A DNA stretch of 64,000 nucleotides, from positions 88,619,777-88,683,776 of the forward strand of contig NC_083338.1 in the NCBI RefSeq assembly GCF_019175385.1, given 5' to 3'. Positions 25,841-38,200 of this stretch are shown piece by piece. A model generated the notes under the pieces. It was not told the origin of the DNA. It saw only the letters and a list, made by a program, of their open reading frames with translations, and ran no database searches. The translations under genes were made by a program, and so were the position numbers. Position 1 is the first letter of the stretch. Each line of letters starts with the position of its first letter. This stretch comes from Lycium barbarum (lineage: Eukaryota; Streptophyta; Magnoliopsida; Solanales; Solanaceae).

Positions 25841-26371
25841 GTAGGGCAGACTCCCCAGATGTCAGCGGGTCGAGCTAGAGGCAGAGGGGGAGCATCTACA
25901 TCAGGTGCCACTCAGCCCTGTGTGTATGCTTTAGCTGGACGACAGTATCTTGAGTCCTCCCCGGATGTGGGTACAAGTACATTATCTGTATTTTCCCATG
26001 ATGTGTATGCATTGATAGATCTGGGTTCTACACTCTCTTATATTACTCTGTATGTTGCTAGTTGTATTGGGGTGAAACCTGAGCCGATCAAACCTTTTGA
26101 CGTATCTACTCCAGTTGGTGATCCCGTGATAGCGAGACAAGTGTATAAAAATTGTGTACTTGTGATATGTGATCGCCAGACCAAAGCTAATTTAATTGAG
26201 CTGGAAATGGTAGATTTTGATGTGATTATGGGTATCGATTGGTTGGCATCATGTTATGCTAATGTCGATTGCCGAATGAAAGTAGTTCGATTTCAATTTC
26301 TGGGAGAGCCCGTGCTTGAATGGAAGGGTAATACAACATCTCCAAAAGGTAGGTTTATTTCCTACCTTTAG
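25841..26371 (+). pseudogene. pol: T2 protease domain
   Basis: In the same frame as gag, with no separate start, consistent with a single gag-pol polyprotein. The aspartic protease motif is ALIDLGSTLSYIT (near 26010-26050), with Leu where DSG or DTG is common; T1 has the same DLGS, so this is probably the family form. VDFDVIMGIDWLA is the downstream ILG-like flap motif. A TAG at 26369 ends the open stretch and the frame resumes at 26381. Confidence 0.9.
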
Positions 26372-26380
26372 GCAAGAAAG

Positions 26381-27262
26381 ATGATAGCTAAAGGCTATAT
26401 TTATCACTTGGTCCGAGTTCATGATACAGAAGCAATGTCGCCAACTTTCCAATCCACTCTTGTAGTGAATGAATTTTCGGATGTATTTCCAGATGAGCTT
26501 CCAGGTCTTCCTCCAGAAAGAGAGATTGATTTTTCCATTGACGTGTTGCCAGACACCAAACCTATTTCTATTCCTCCTTATCGAATGGCTCCGGCAGAAT
26601 TGAAAGAGCTAAAGGCACAGTTGAAAGATTTTCTTGAGAAGGGGTATATTAGACCCAGTTCATCACCGTGGGGAGCACCAGTCTTGTTCGTGAGAAAGAA
26701 AGATGGTTCCCTATGAATGTGCATCGACTATAGGCAGTTGAACAAGGTGACAATAAAGAACAAATACCCTCTCCCAAGGATTGATGATTTGTTTGATCAG
26801 CTACAGGGTGCAAAGTGATTTTCTAAAATAGACCCGAGGTCTGGTTATCATCAAGTGAGAGTCAGAGAAGAAGATATTCCTAAAACAGCTTTCAGAGCAA
26901 GATATAGCCATTATGAATTCCGAGTGATGTCGTTTGGATTGACTAATGCTCCGGCAGTGTTTATGAATTTGATAAATAATGTATTCAGGCCCCTCTTAGA
27001 TTTGTTCGTGATAGTATTCATTGATGATATTTTGGTATACTCCCGCACAGAATAAGAACATGCAGATCATTTACGTATTGTTCTTGCAATTCTTCGAGCC
27101 TGAGAATTATATGCAAAATTTTCAAAGTGTGAGTTTTCGCTGAATTCTGTAACATTTCTGGGCCATGTTATTTCAGATGATGGCATTCAAGTCGACAATC
27201 AGAAAATTAAAGTTGTTAAGACTTGGCTAAGGCCTACAACGCCTACAGAAGTCCGTAGTTTC
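26381..27262 (+). pseudogene. pol: T2 reverse transcriptase
   Basis: RT core motifs are in order: [75 protein letters not shown], then [11 protein letters not shown] and the active site [10 protein letters not shown] with both Asp codons (27023-27028) intact. In-frame stops occur at 26714, 26816, 27053 and about 27101. A one-base loss near 27260, in the [12 protein letters not shown] stretch, shifts the frame. The polymerase would copy element RNA in the particle; this copy is dead. Confidence 0.93.
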
Positions 27263-27856
27263 TGGGATTGGCTGGGTACTATAGAAGGTTCGTAGAAGGG
27301 TTTTCGTCTATTTCATCCCCATTAACGAAGCTAACCCAAAAGTCAGCTAAATTTCAATGGAATGATGCTTGTGAACGCAGCTTCCAAAAGTTGAAGGATA
27401 GATTAACCTCAGCTCCAGTCTTAGCACTTCCAGAAGGGTCAGATGGTTATGTGGTATACTGTGATGCTTCCGGTGTTGGATTAGGATATGTGTTAATACA
27501 TCATGGTAGAGTCATTGCTTATGCTTTGAGGCAGTTGCGGAAACATGAAAAGAACTATCCAACTCATGATCTTGAATTGGCTGCAATTATCCATGCATTA
27601 AAGATGTGGAGACACTACTTGTATGGTGTGCATGTTGATATCTATACAGATCACAAGTCTTCAGTACATTTTCAAACAGAAGGAGTTAAATCTGTGGCAG
27701 AGGCGGTGGTTAGAGTTATTGAAAGATTATGACGTGAATATTTTATACCACCCCGGAAAAGCAAATGCAGTAGCTGATGCGCTTAGCCACCGATCAATGG
27801 GCAGCCTATGTGGAGTTCCTCTAGAAAAGAAAGAAATGGTTCATGAGCTCTACTAA
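27263..27856 (+). pseudogene. pol: T2 RNase H domain
   Basis: The GLAGYYRRF connection is followed by the RNase H motifs [31 protein letters not shown] and YTDHKS. A two-base loss near 27659 (TCTCTT to TCTT) shifts the frame, after which [20 protein letters not shown] and HPGKANAVADALSH follow. A stop at 27854 separates it from integrase. Confidence 0.9.
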
Positions 27857-27877
27857 TTAGCTAATCTCGGGGTCCGC

Positions 27878-29350
27878 GTGATTGATTCAGGTAGTGCAGG
27901 GATTGGTATTAATGATCCCACAGTGTCATCTCTGAATATAGAAGTGAAAGAGCGTCAGTATGAAGATCCTCAATTGTGCCACTATAGAGACAAACTTCAT
28001 GAAAAAGAGAAGTCCCCGTTTGATGTTTCCATGGATGGAATTCTTAGATACCAAGGCAGGCTATGTGTGCCGAATGTGCCAGAGTTGCGCCGACAAATTC
28101 TAGAAGAAGCTCATTATTCTCGGTATTCTATTCACCCAGGTGCAACCGAAATATATCACGATCTCAAATTAATATATTGGTGGGATGGCCTGAAGAGAGA
28201 CATAGCAGAATTTGTAGCCCAATGTCCAAATTGGCAGCACGTAAAGATTGAACATCAAAAGCCAGGAGGCTTATTGCAAGCCATGGAAATCCGTACTTGG
28301 AAATGGGAAGTGATTAACATGGATTTTATTGTGGGATTACCTCGTTCTCGAGGAAGATATGATTCCATATTTGTGATTGTGGACAGATTAACAAAAGCAG
28401 CCCATTTCCTTCCAGTCAGGACCACATACTCAGTGGAAGTCTATGCAAGGTTGTATCTCAAGGAAATTGTGCGACTCCACGGTATTTCGACATCCATTAT
28501 CACGGATAGGGGAGCGCAATTTACAGCCAAGTTTTGGAAATCTTTTCAAGAAGGTCTAGGTACTCAAGTAAAACTTAGTACTGCATTTCATCCACAGACC
28601 GATAGACAAGCCAAACGTACTATTCAGACCTTGGAGGATATGCTAAGAGCATGTGTTCTAGATTTCGGTGGTAGTTGGGATGATCATTTGCCTCTAATCG
28701 AATTTGCATACAACATTAGTTATCATTTTAGTATCCAAATGGCTCCATATGAAGCATTATATGGAAGGAAGTGTAGGTCCCCAATCGGATGGTTTGACAC
28801 AGGAGAAGTGCAGCTGATAGGCCCTAAATTGGTTCAGCAAGCGGTGGAAAAAGTCAAGGTGATCCGAGATCGATTGTTGACAGCCCAAAGTCACCAAAAA
28901 TCTTATGCAGACAACCGCCGGCGAGACTTGGAATTTCAGGTTGATGATTGGGTATTTTTGAAAGTGTCGCCAATGAAAGGGGTGATGAGATTTAGTAAGA
29001 AAGGGAAGTTAAGTCCTCGATATATTGGACCTTATAAAATTATCCGTAAGGTGGGTCATGTAGCCTATGAATTAGACTTGCCTTCAGAGCTTGAATCAGT
29101 TCACCCAGTTTTTCATGTCTCGATGCTCCGCAAGTGTGTTGGATATCCTACGAGGATTGTTCCGATAGATGATGTTCATGTGACAAAAAAGCTAATATAT
29201 GAAGAAGTTCCCATTGCCATTTTAGACAGGCAAGTACGGAGACTCCGAAATAAGGAAGTAGCTTCAGTCAAAGTCTTATGGTGAAACAACAACCGAGAAG
29301 AAATGACTTGGGAAGCGGAATAGAAAATGAAATCCACATATCCGCACTTA
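27878..29350 (+). pseudogene. pol: T2 integrase with chromodomain tail
   Basis: The longest intact frame in the window (468 residues, 27878-29284). The zinc-binding domain has both His (HPGATEIYHD) but reads CPNWQ, so the second Cys is Trp (codon 28232-28234). The catalytic core has Asp in NMDFIVGLP and in TDRGAQF, but the Glu of the expected QAERT motif is Lys (QAKRT, codon 28613-28615, a single G-to-A change). The C-terminal GKLSPRYIGPYKIIRKVG and the chromodomain-like LDRQVRRLRNKEV follow; stops at 29282 and 29321 cut the tail. Even without the stops, strand transfer should be abolished. Confidence 0.93.
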
Positions 29351-29554
29351 TTCCAACCAGATTCAAGATGAAACACTAACAATATGAGGTATGTATGCTT
29401 TCTTATCATGCTTTTGGTCATGTGTGGCCAATTTACATTGCTATTGTGTTGTAACCCTGTGACACAATGATATTATGGGTTTTTGTGACAGGATGGTAGT
29501 GCCATATTACAGGGAAAACTCTGGCGAAATTTTCACAGAATTCCCGAGTGTCTA

Positions 29555-29590
29555 ACATTCGAGGACGAATGTTCCAAAAGGGGTGAAGAA
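29555..29590 (+). promoter_or_regulatory. T2 polypurine tract with hairpin
   Basis: A perfect ACATTCG-AGGA-CGAATGT (29555-29572) is followed by AAAAGGGGTGAAGAA and the LTR start at 29591. The single T in the purine run may be a later mutation. Confidence 0.88.
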
Positions 29591-32058
29591 TGTTACACCT
29601 TGGAAAATTCCCCATACAGTGAATAAGTTAGCGAAGAGCACGACATATACGATGATTTGATAAGTAAGAAGTTGCATTTGATGATCCTAATCGAGATTCA
29701 ATGACATTTGACTTAAAGGAAGAAGTTTGTCAAAGAAAGTGAAGGATATGTTATGTGCCAGGCAGGAATTATGAGCGACAAGTTAACGATGGCTTAAAGA
29801 TGTTTCAGAGACGAGTGATAACGTCCCTTAGATTGGTATTGAGGTGTTAATCAAGTGTCAATAAGGTTCCATTGGATCGGAGATCAAACGAGTCGACGAG
29901 AACGAAATCGGAACAGCTGGGCATTATACAGCCCAACATACTAGTCGTATAAATTATACTGGCCATATGTTAGGCCGTATAGTTATCCAAGAGGGGCATC
30001 ACCTACTGGACTAAACATACATCCACACATACGGCCACACATACGATGTACGGACCGTATGTTGGTCCATATATGTTGGTCGGGACTGATTTCAACATTT
30101 AATATGAGGACCCTCCCCTCATTAATTCATTTCATTTCCACTCTCCTCTCTTCAAGAAACCTCTAAAACACTCTCTAATATTCATCCACAAGAAATAAAT
30201 GGAAAAACAAAGATCAACTATACCAAATCCATGAAATCAAGTGTGTGAAACCTAGTAAAAGTTCATCTACACCAAGAAAACTCAAGGGAAGTAAGTTAGG
30301 GTTTTGGTGCAAGAAGAGAAGTTCCACTAAAGGGTTGTTCATCTATCATATAAGGTGATTTTAATGGTCATTCCATATTGTTTAAGGTATTGTAAGGCTA
30401 AGACACTTGAATTGTAGGAAGACATAGAAAAAGGGTCATGAATGAGTGAATAGTGTCATTATTGAACAATAGTTTGGATTGAATTATGACTATTGGTATG
30501 TTGTGATTGTAAATATGTTATGAATGAAATTTAGAGCATGTAATAAGTATTATATGTGAGAGAACACAATAATGAATGACGACCATGATTATGGAGAAAT
30601 TGGAGTGAATTGGCGAAATGCGAATAATGTAGATGAATGATGATTGTTGTTTGCGATATTGTGTATGTTGTTATGAATGTTTGGGAATTGATATAGAGTA
30701 TGGGAAAAGTAGTAGAAACAAAGGAAATGCTGCCCAATTTTCCCTATAAATAGCAACACGTTCTTATACTTGATTGACTAACGTTAATGCGAATTCTCTT
30801 GAAGGTAGAAACGTGGGCATTGAAAGAGAACAAGCAAACAATAGATTAGTTAAGCGTAAAAGGTATGTGATGCTAGTCCTTTCTTTATATGGCATGAATC
30901 CTATAGCATGAATTTTCCTTCCTCTTCATGAATTTCCTACATTCCGGAAAACTAATAGCCATGTTCACGAACAACCATATGAGATAAGAGATACATTATG
31001 AGTTCAATAATGATGATGAAGAGTTAAGTATAAAGATTCTAGAGTTTATGATATGATGTTCCTATAAAGTTAATGATGTCGTTTATTGTATACACTTACC
31101 TTAACTACTATTTCCTTCAAGGTGAGGCAAAATGCTTATGATGCTTCATAATGGAATCGGGGGTTCACGACTTTATGTCACCCCGATATAGTATAATTGT
31201 CTTAAGTCTCCAGTCATGCATTATGATAAGAATATGATGAGTTATGATATGTACATGATATTATTACACCACGCCTATATGGCCGGTCAGACACCGCTAA
31301 GGCAGGCAGCTATATGTATACACCATGTCTAGACGACATGGGCAGACACCACTAGTGGGCGGCATGAGATAGTACCCCGGACGCAGGAGGCCTGGACGCA
31401 GGCTAATGATTATCACACCGATCCGATACGGACAGGCAGCTTATACATTTATGCATATATGATATGATGATGATTATGAGTAAGCCAGCATATGTTATTT
31501 CTTTTACAGGCGCCAGTTATATATACAGTTGCTCCTTATTGATGCTTCCTTTATCTCATTGACATATTTTCATTTCTTATGCCTCTCATACTCAGTACAA
31601 TGTTCGTACTGACGTCCGTTTTCTTTGGAGGCTGTGTTCATGCCCGCAGGTAGACAGGGAGGTGAGCTTGATCCTGACTCGTAGGAACTGTTAGCTGATT
31701 CGAGAGCACTCCATTGATCCGGAGGTGGCTGTGATTATTCCTTTGTGTAAATATGTATATTTTGGGCACGACGGGGTCCTGTCCCGTCCCTATGTATAGC
31801 ACTCTAGTAGATGCTCGTAGATACACAGTGTGGGTTATATGGTCTCACGAGGATGCTATTATGTATATATATTATTTTGATAGCCGAAAGGCTTGCGTAC
31901 ATAAAAGTATTCACGTTCTCAAATTAAAAATGTTTTTCTTATAATTTGTGTATGAATTTGATGAATGTACGCTTAATGGGTATGATGAGTAGTAGAACGA
32001 GCGGTGCTTGGTGGTTAGCCCCCGGGTACCCGTCACTGCCCTTAGCTGGGTCGTGACA
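29591..32058 (+). repeat. T2 3' LTR
   Basis: This uninterrupted 2468-bp LTR proves the N1 boundaries in the other copy: it reads GGCAGCTATATGTATACACC where N1 sits. It contains the U3 palindrome cluster (29926-30110) and the three-stem-loop module (31592-31651), which ends about 410 bp before the LTR end. Confidence 0.96.
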
Positions 32059-32554
32059 CCTGAGTTCTCAAACCTTCTTGAAAGGACTTCCAGAAATTAG
32101 CTGTAAATTGTGTTCCCCTGTCAGTAATGATGGATACTGGGACACCATGATGTCGTACAATCTCTTTGAGATATAGCTTTGCATAATCTTCTGCTGAGTA
32201 CATAGTTCTGACTGGTAGAAAATGAGCTGACTTCGTAAGTCTATCCACAATTATCCATATAGATTCATACTTATGCCGAGAACGATGTAAGCCAGCAATA
32301 AAATTCATGTTAATCACTTCCCATTTTCAAGTTGGAATTTCCATTGCTTGCAACAATCCTCCAGGCTTCTGATGCTCAATTTTCACCTGTTGACAATTAG
32401 GGCAATGCGCTACAAACTCTGCTATATCTTTCTTCAAATAACGGGAATAATGGGCTTCCTCTAGAATCTGTCGATGTAGCCCTGCAACATTAGGGGCACA
32501 TAGTCTGCCTTGATACTTGAGAACTCCCTCTACGGAAATCCCAAATGGTGACAT
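32059..32554 (-). pseudogene. pol: T1 integrase N-terminal half
   Basis: The minus strand encodes the zinc-domain remnant (HCPNCQQVKIEHQKPGG, both Cys kept) and the start of the catalytic core (NMNFIAGLHRSR, with Asn where the first catalytic Asp is expected; then IITDRGTQFTANFW). The stretch between HYSRY and LKKDIAEF is missing about 25 residues relative to T2, which removes the two zinc His. The core is cut at 32059 by T2 and continues at 13550. Confidence 0.9.
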
Positions 32555-33270
32555 TTTTCTTCTAAGGAAGTGTATCTTTGAAATGAATTAACTTAGAGTC
32601 CTTGTATTGGCGCTTCTTCACCTCCACTACTAAGGATGAAATAGCTGAATTCTAGACGGTAACTCTTGTATTGCCTGAGTCCATCAAGCTAACTCCTAGA
32701 CTGACTAGCTATTGAGGCTCACGAGCTAATTCTCTCTTCTCCGGCTGAACATCACATATACTGCCCATGAATTTGCGGCTAAGAGCATCAGCTACTATAT
32801 TCGCCTTTCTAGGATGATATAAAATACTCATATCATAGTCTTTCAATAGCTCTAACCACTGCCTTTGTCGTAGATTCAACTCTTTCTGCTTGAAAATATA
32901 CTGGAGACTCTTGTGATCTGTGTAAATATCAACATGAACACCATATAAATAATGTCTCCACATCATTAGTGCATGAATAACCACAACTAACTCAAGATCA
33001 TAGGTCGGGTAGTTTTTCTTATGCTTCCACAACTGCCTTGAAGCATAGGCTATGACCTTACCGTGCTGCATCAATACACAGCCCAACCTAACACCGGAGG
33101 CATCACAATAAACAGCATAGCCTATTGATCCTTCCTGAAGTGTTAAGACTGGGGCCGAAGTCAATCTGTCTCTCAGTTCCTGAAACTCACAAGCATCGTT
33201 CCATTGAAATTTTGCTAATTTCTGAGTCAGCTTCTTCAGCGGTACAAAAATAGAAGAAAATCCTTCTACA
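32555..33270 (-). pseudogene. pol: T1 RNase H domain and linker
   Basis: 32709-33164 (minus) encodes [48 protein letters not shown] and HPRKANIVADALSRKFMG, the RNase H core with its C-terminal linker, intact over about 150 residues. 32555-32708 is a degraded linker with stops. Confidence 0.9.
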
Positions 33271-34322
33271 AATCATCTGTAATAACCTGCCAACCCCAGA
33301 AAACTACGGACCTTCGTAGGTGTTGTAGGCCTTGGCCAAGTCTTCACCGTCTCGATCTTGTGGGTATCTACTTGAACACCATCAGAAGAGATAATATGGC
33401 CTAGAAGGGTTACAAAATTCAACCAGAACTCACATTTTGAAAACTTGGCATATAGTTCCCGAGTCTGAAGAATACCAAAAACAGTACATAGATGATCTAC
33501 ATGCTCTGCCTCCGATCGAGAATATACCAGAATATCATTGATGAACACAATCACGAATAGATATAGGAAATACCTGAACACATTTTTCATCAAGTTTATG
33601 AATACCGCCGGTGCATTAGTCAATCCAAACTACATTACCCAAAACTCATAATAACCATATCTAGTTCTGAAAGCTGTCTTCGGAATGTCCTCTTCCCTGA
33701 CTCTCACTTGGTGGTATCTCGATCTCAAATCTATTTTTGAAAACCATTTAGCACCCTACAACTGGCCGAATAAATCATCGATTCTCGAAAATGGATATTT
33801 ATTCTTTATCATCATCTTGTTCAACTGCCTGTAGACGATGCACATCCGCAAGGAACCATCTTTCTTTCTTACGAATAACACAGCCCCCCCCCCCCCCCCC
33901 ACGGTGATAAACTAGGCCTAATAAAGCCTTTTTCCAGCAGATCTTTCAGTTGCGCCTTTAACTCTTTCAATTCTGCAGGAGCCATTATATAAAGAGGAAT
34001 AGATATGGGTTTGGTATTCGGCAACACATCGATGGTAAAATCAATCTCCCGTTCTGGTGGAAGACCTGGAAGCTCATCTGGAAACACATCTGGGAATTCA
34101 TTTACAACTGCAACGAATTAAAGAGTTGGCGGCTTTGCTTCTGTGTCGTTAACTCGGATTAAGTGATATATACAACCCTTAGCAATAATCTTTCTTGCCT
34201 TGAGATAGGAAATAAACCTACCTCTCGGTGATGTTGTATTACCCTTCCATGCTAAAACTGGTTCTCCCAGGAATTCGAAACGAACTATTTTTGTTCGGCA
34301 ATCAACATTGGCATAACAAGAG
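33271..34322 (-). pseudogene. pol: T1 reverse transcriptase and end of protease
   Basis: The order on the minus strand is protease end (to about 34140), [33 protein letters not shown], then a C homopolymer (33885-33902) where the LFVRKKDG codons begin, then [12 protein letters not shown]. The active site reads [10 protein letters not shown], so the first Asp is Asn (codon 33537-33539). [23 protein letters not shown] closes the segment. Frame breaks lie around 33640-33870. The gene is cut at 34323 by N2. Confidence 0.9.
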
Positions 34323-34859
34323 TGTCACGACCCAACCCCATGGGCCATGACTAGTGCCCGAACTGGACGCCCGTATACGTACCTGCTAAATATAGTCAGA
34401 CTGAAGCTAAGGATAGTATGGAGACTTGTAAAAGCAACCGAATGATTTATAACGTCGCACATCATCAACCTGCCTCCTGAGGAGTCACAGCTAACCAAAA
34501 CATAATACGATACGCAAGCCGACAAGGATGCTACTACATATTAATATCATACGCAAGTCGAAAAGGCTGCCACTACATAACAATATACATAACACATCGT
34601 AGAGACACAGCTGAACAAACTTATACACAACCCACACATATGTCTACAGACCTCTAAGAGTATCGATGGTGAAATATGATAGGACAGGGTCGTACCCCTG
34701 GATAAACATATATATACATCATAAGTTCTGTACCAAAAGTCTACGCTCCGGAACAGTGGAGCTCTCCAAGACAGCTGAGTAGAAGTCCTAAGCTGGCGGG
34801 TCGCCAAACCGTCTATCTGTACCTACGGGCATGAAACGCAGCCCCCCGAAGAAAGGGGG

Positions 34860-34880
34860 TCAGTACGGAATATGTACTGA
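34860..34880 (-). other. Stem 1 of LTR module (N2 left LTR)
   Basis: TCAGTAC (34860-34866) pairs perfectly with GTACTGA (34874-34880). Stem 2 is CCCCC/GGGGG (34842-34859). Stem 3 has one change (CTACG). The matching copy in the right LTR spans 41800-41857. Confidence 0.72.
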
Positions 34881-35017
34881 GTATATAAAGCATGTGATAT
34901 AGTAAAGAGGATCATAACTGACATAGAGGTCACAGGAGACAAGTATGACATTCAAAATACCAATACATTTGCCTTATGAAATGTAAATCATGCATATCAA
35001 TATCATATATCATACCC

Positions 35018-35093
35018 GGCCCATTATGGGACTCGGTGAATAAAGTCATCCTTGGCGCCATAATCACATCATCATATCATCATATCATCACAT

Positions 35094-35184
<91 letters not shown>

Positions 35185-35263
35185 GTACTCGGCCCTCTAG
35201 TGAGGGACTCGGTGAACAATGCAGTGAAACTGTGCACGAAAACATACCCGGCCCGGGACTCGG
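35018..35263 (-). repeat. GGCCC...GGGACTCGG hairpin units, N2 LTR
   Basis: Three units end in the same GGGACTCGGTGAA but differ inside. The interior is CCCAT/ATGGG in the first (35018-35036), CCCTC-TAGT-GAGGG in the second (35191-35212) and CCCGGG in the third (35250-35263). In every case both arms changed together. The (TA)n tract lies between the first and second. Confidence 0.7.
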
Positions 35264-38200
35264 TGAAAGTTATATTGAGGCATGCACGAGCAGAGTAGTG
35301 AGAAACCATATGAAAACTAAGTCATATCTGAGACTCGATAGAATAATCAAGATGAACTATCATTTGAAAATAAAGACAATAATCATATCAAGTACCCTTC
35401 GAATGTCACAATGGATTATATCAAAATAGAACTTCTGGAATCATAGACACGTATTGAGACACCATGAAATAGCTTCTGGAAATCAAGAACATTATCCATC
35501 CTAGTGGCTCTAAGAATAGGAGCTTCTTTGGAGTCATATATACATCGTCTGTTTGTTCCATAAAGATCATACCAAAAAGAAGGAAGGGTTAGCTTTACAA
35601 ACCATTAATGCTTATTTAAATTTCCAACGTCTAATTCTCGAGCTCGTAGGTCTAAAATTAAGATAACATAAGCCACAGTTAGATGATCCACATCACTTAC
35701 TAACCAATCCAAGTACGAATGAAACTTAACGAAATTCGGGCAGCATTTGCACTGAAAACTTAACAATCCTCGAGATTCAAATTTAGCCACACATCAATCA
35801 AAATACCACCAACAACAACACCAACAATTTCATATCAAACTAGAATTAAATCCATTCTTAAATCACTTGCAGAACAGCCCAATATACATTCGTATACCAA
35901 TGCTTGTATACACTTCTTTATTTTCATATATCTATAGTGTAACAACAAACACAAAAACAACAACAACAGCTACAGCTAATCCCATGATATTCCATCCCAC
36001 AAAATAATTCATAACAACCACCAAACAGCCCAAAAATATTGTCACAAAACAGCCACGAAAATCATATAAAAACAGCCCGGTATACGCTTTGTATATGATA
36101 TCTTCATACACTTTATTCTCCCAAATTCAAGAACAGCAACTTGTCAACAATATCAACAATTATTATACATCATAACTCAGCTAATTCCATCCATTTAATC
36201 CAACTAAAACATCCCCCGATCCACAAATCTCAACAAAACAACAAACGAATTTATAACGTTATTTTCTCCGTTCTAATCCGTTAAAACTGTAAATAAACTT
36301 ATTAACAATGAAAAAGGGACCTTAATATTACCTTAAGTATGCAGAAACCACGTCAACACTCTTCTTCTTGGCAGATTTTTAGGTCAAATTGAAGGCAACG
36401 CAACGTACAACACTTTTCTCTTCATGAGCTTCGGGATTCGGGGCTCAGATTTTGATCAACACTTGGTTTTTCTCTATAAGGCTTTCCTCCCTATCTCTCT
36501 CTAGAATTTTATGGGTATTTTTGGTCTGAAAATGAGGAGGATAAGGCTGAAACTTCCCTTAAATAACAAGGGAAATGGGCCTGACCTAGATTGGAATCGG
36601 GTTGGGCCCATTGCACTGCCCAGCTTGACCTTTCTGCCTTAAAACGTCGATAACGCTTTATCCCAATGTCACATACAGGCTCACGACCTATGGTTGGAAA
36701 GGTATTTCAATTATCTACAACTTTAATTTTAGGATTTTTCCCAAATTCCCAAATAATGATGGGGTTATGGCCTCCCGAAGTCAGATCACCCGAAAACGTA
36801 ACTTAAAAACATCTTTTTGGAGGGCTTACACTTGGATTTGGCTCAAGGGTCCTTCTTGAGTTGTGTTTAACTTCACATATATTGTCCATATAGCTTATCA
36901 TATGTCCTTTATAAAAATCCCATCATGTGGGCCCCACCTCAGCTTACGGTTACGAGGGCTATATATCTTTTAACGTATTATTCCAATCATATTGTACGAA
37001 TTCCAAATATCATACTCATACTACTACAGTAGAATTTCATTCTTTATACTTGTGATATTTTCTCCTCCTCGAGCTCACATTAAGCCGTCTGTAGCCTTAG
37101 TAACACGAAATTTTCTGGGGTATAACATCCTTCCCCCCTTTGTAACATTCGTCCTCGAATGTTAAACTAATTCTGCACTTCCAATACTTCCTTAAACGTT
37201 CTTTTACTGAATTATGCCCTGCACATGCCTCCTTCATTAGTCGATCCCTTCAGTTTATTATAACGCATTCCAGATCTCTAAGTAACCATTCCCATAATAT
37301 TTGTTCTTGCTCTTGCCTCTCGAGGTGATAATTCCATGTCGTTGTCTTTACTCTCCTTTTTATTTCGCAGTTGGTTGACGATTGTATTGCGAGCTCTTCC
37401 GCTGAAATCTTACTCTCTCCTGGTGCATGTAGTCTTAACTCGACTCTTTCTTCTTCTATAGTTACTCCTTTAAGACGTATCGTTCAATTCATCTTACCTC
37501 TCACACGTAGACGTCCCTCGTCGATTTATTAGACTTTACAATCCCTGGAGTATTTCATGCCTCTGGTAACCTGTAGACCCTTCGCAGACTCTACGAATAA
37601 GATGAAATTTCCCTTGGTGTAACATTGTTTTGCTTCAATAACCTTACATTGCTCTGTGTTACAGTCCATATTCTGGAATCTTCAGCATCATGTATCACTT
37701 CTCGACTTTCTTATTAAACGATTTTAACCGTCACTTTTCTTTTAGCTCTTAATCTCGATCTTTAGAGTTGGCTATCAAGTAGCGCTGGAGTTCCCTCATA
37801 TTATAACTTTACATAGCTGCTCTGTGCTCTGTCTATCATTAATTGGTATAATTCTGAAAGAATTTTTTATTTGACATATAAATTCACTATCATCCAGTAA
37901 CCAGCTTGTTCTGATCATCTCGCCTAAACCATTTCACAATTTCCCTTAACCCAACTTGTAACACTTTAGGCATATCATCTCGTGTCGTTTCTTTACCTTT
38001 AATTCAAACCCTTCTACTGCCTCTTTACTCAGATTTTGCTCGTAGTTTTTCTGTCACACATTATGTTGCAATCTTTACAAGAATGTGCGAAGGGGCTCAA
38101 ATACCTTAGCGTCGTTTCACTAGTCCTTATGCTTTACCTTGCATCCTCCTCTTGTATCTTTCAATCGGTATCAGGGCACAACTATAGCCATGTCCTATTT

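Larger units (their letters stand above)
34323..37127 (-). repeat. N2 3' LTR (left)
   Basis: This inverted LTR carries the three-stem-loop module (34822-34880), hairpin units of the form GGCCC...GGGACTCGG (35018, 35191, 35250) and an expanded (TA)n tract (about 35099-35182). It retains about 210 bp near 36250-36450 that the other LTR has lost. Confidence 0.92.

Noticed and set aside
24602..29350. Integrated plant pararetrovirus
   Set aside because: No movement-protein or pararetrovirus coat motifs; integrase, chromodomain, LTRs and a 5-bp duplication show a Ty3/gypsy retrotransposon.
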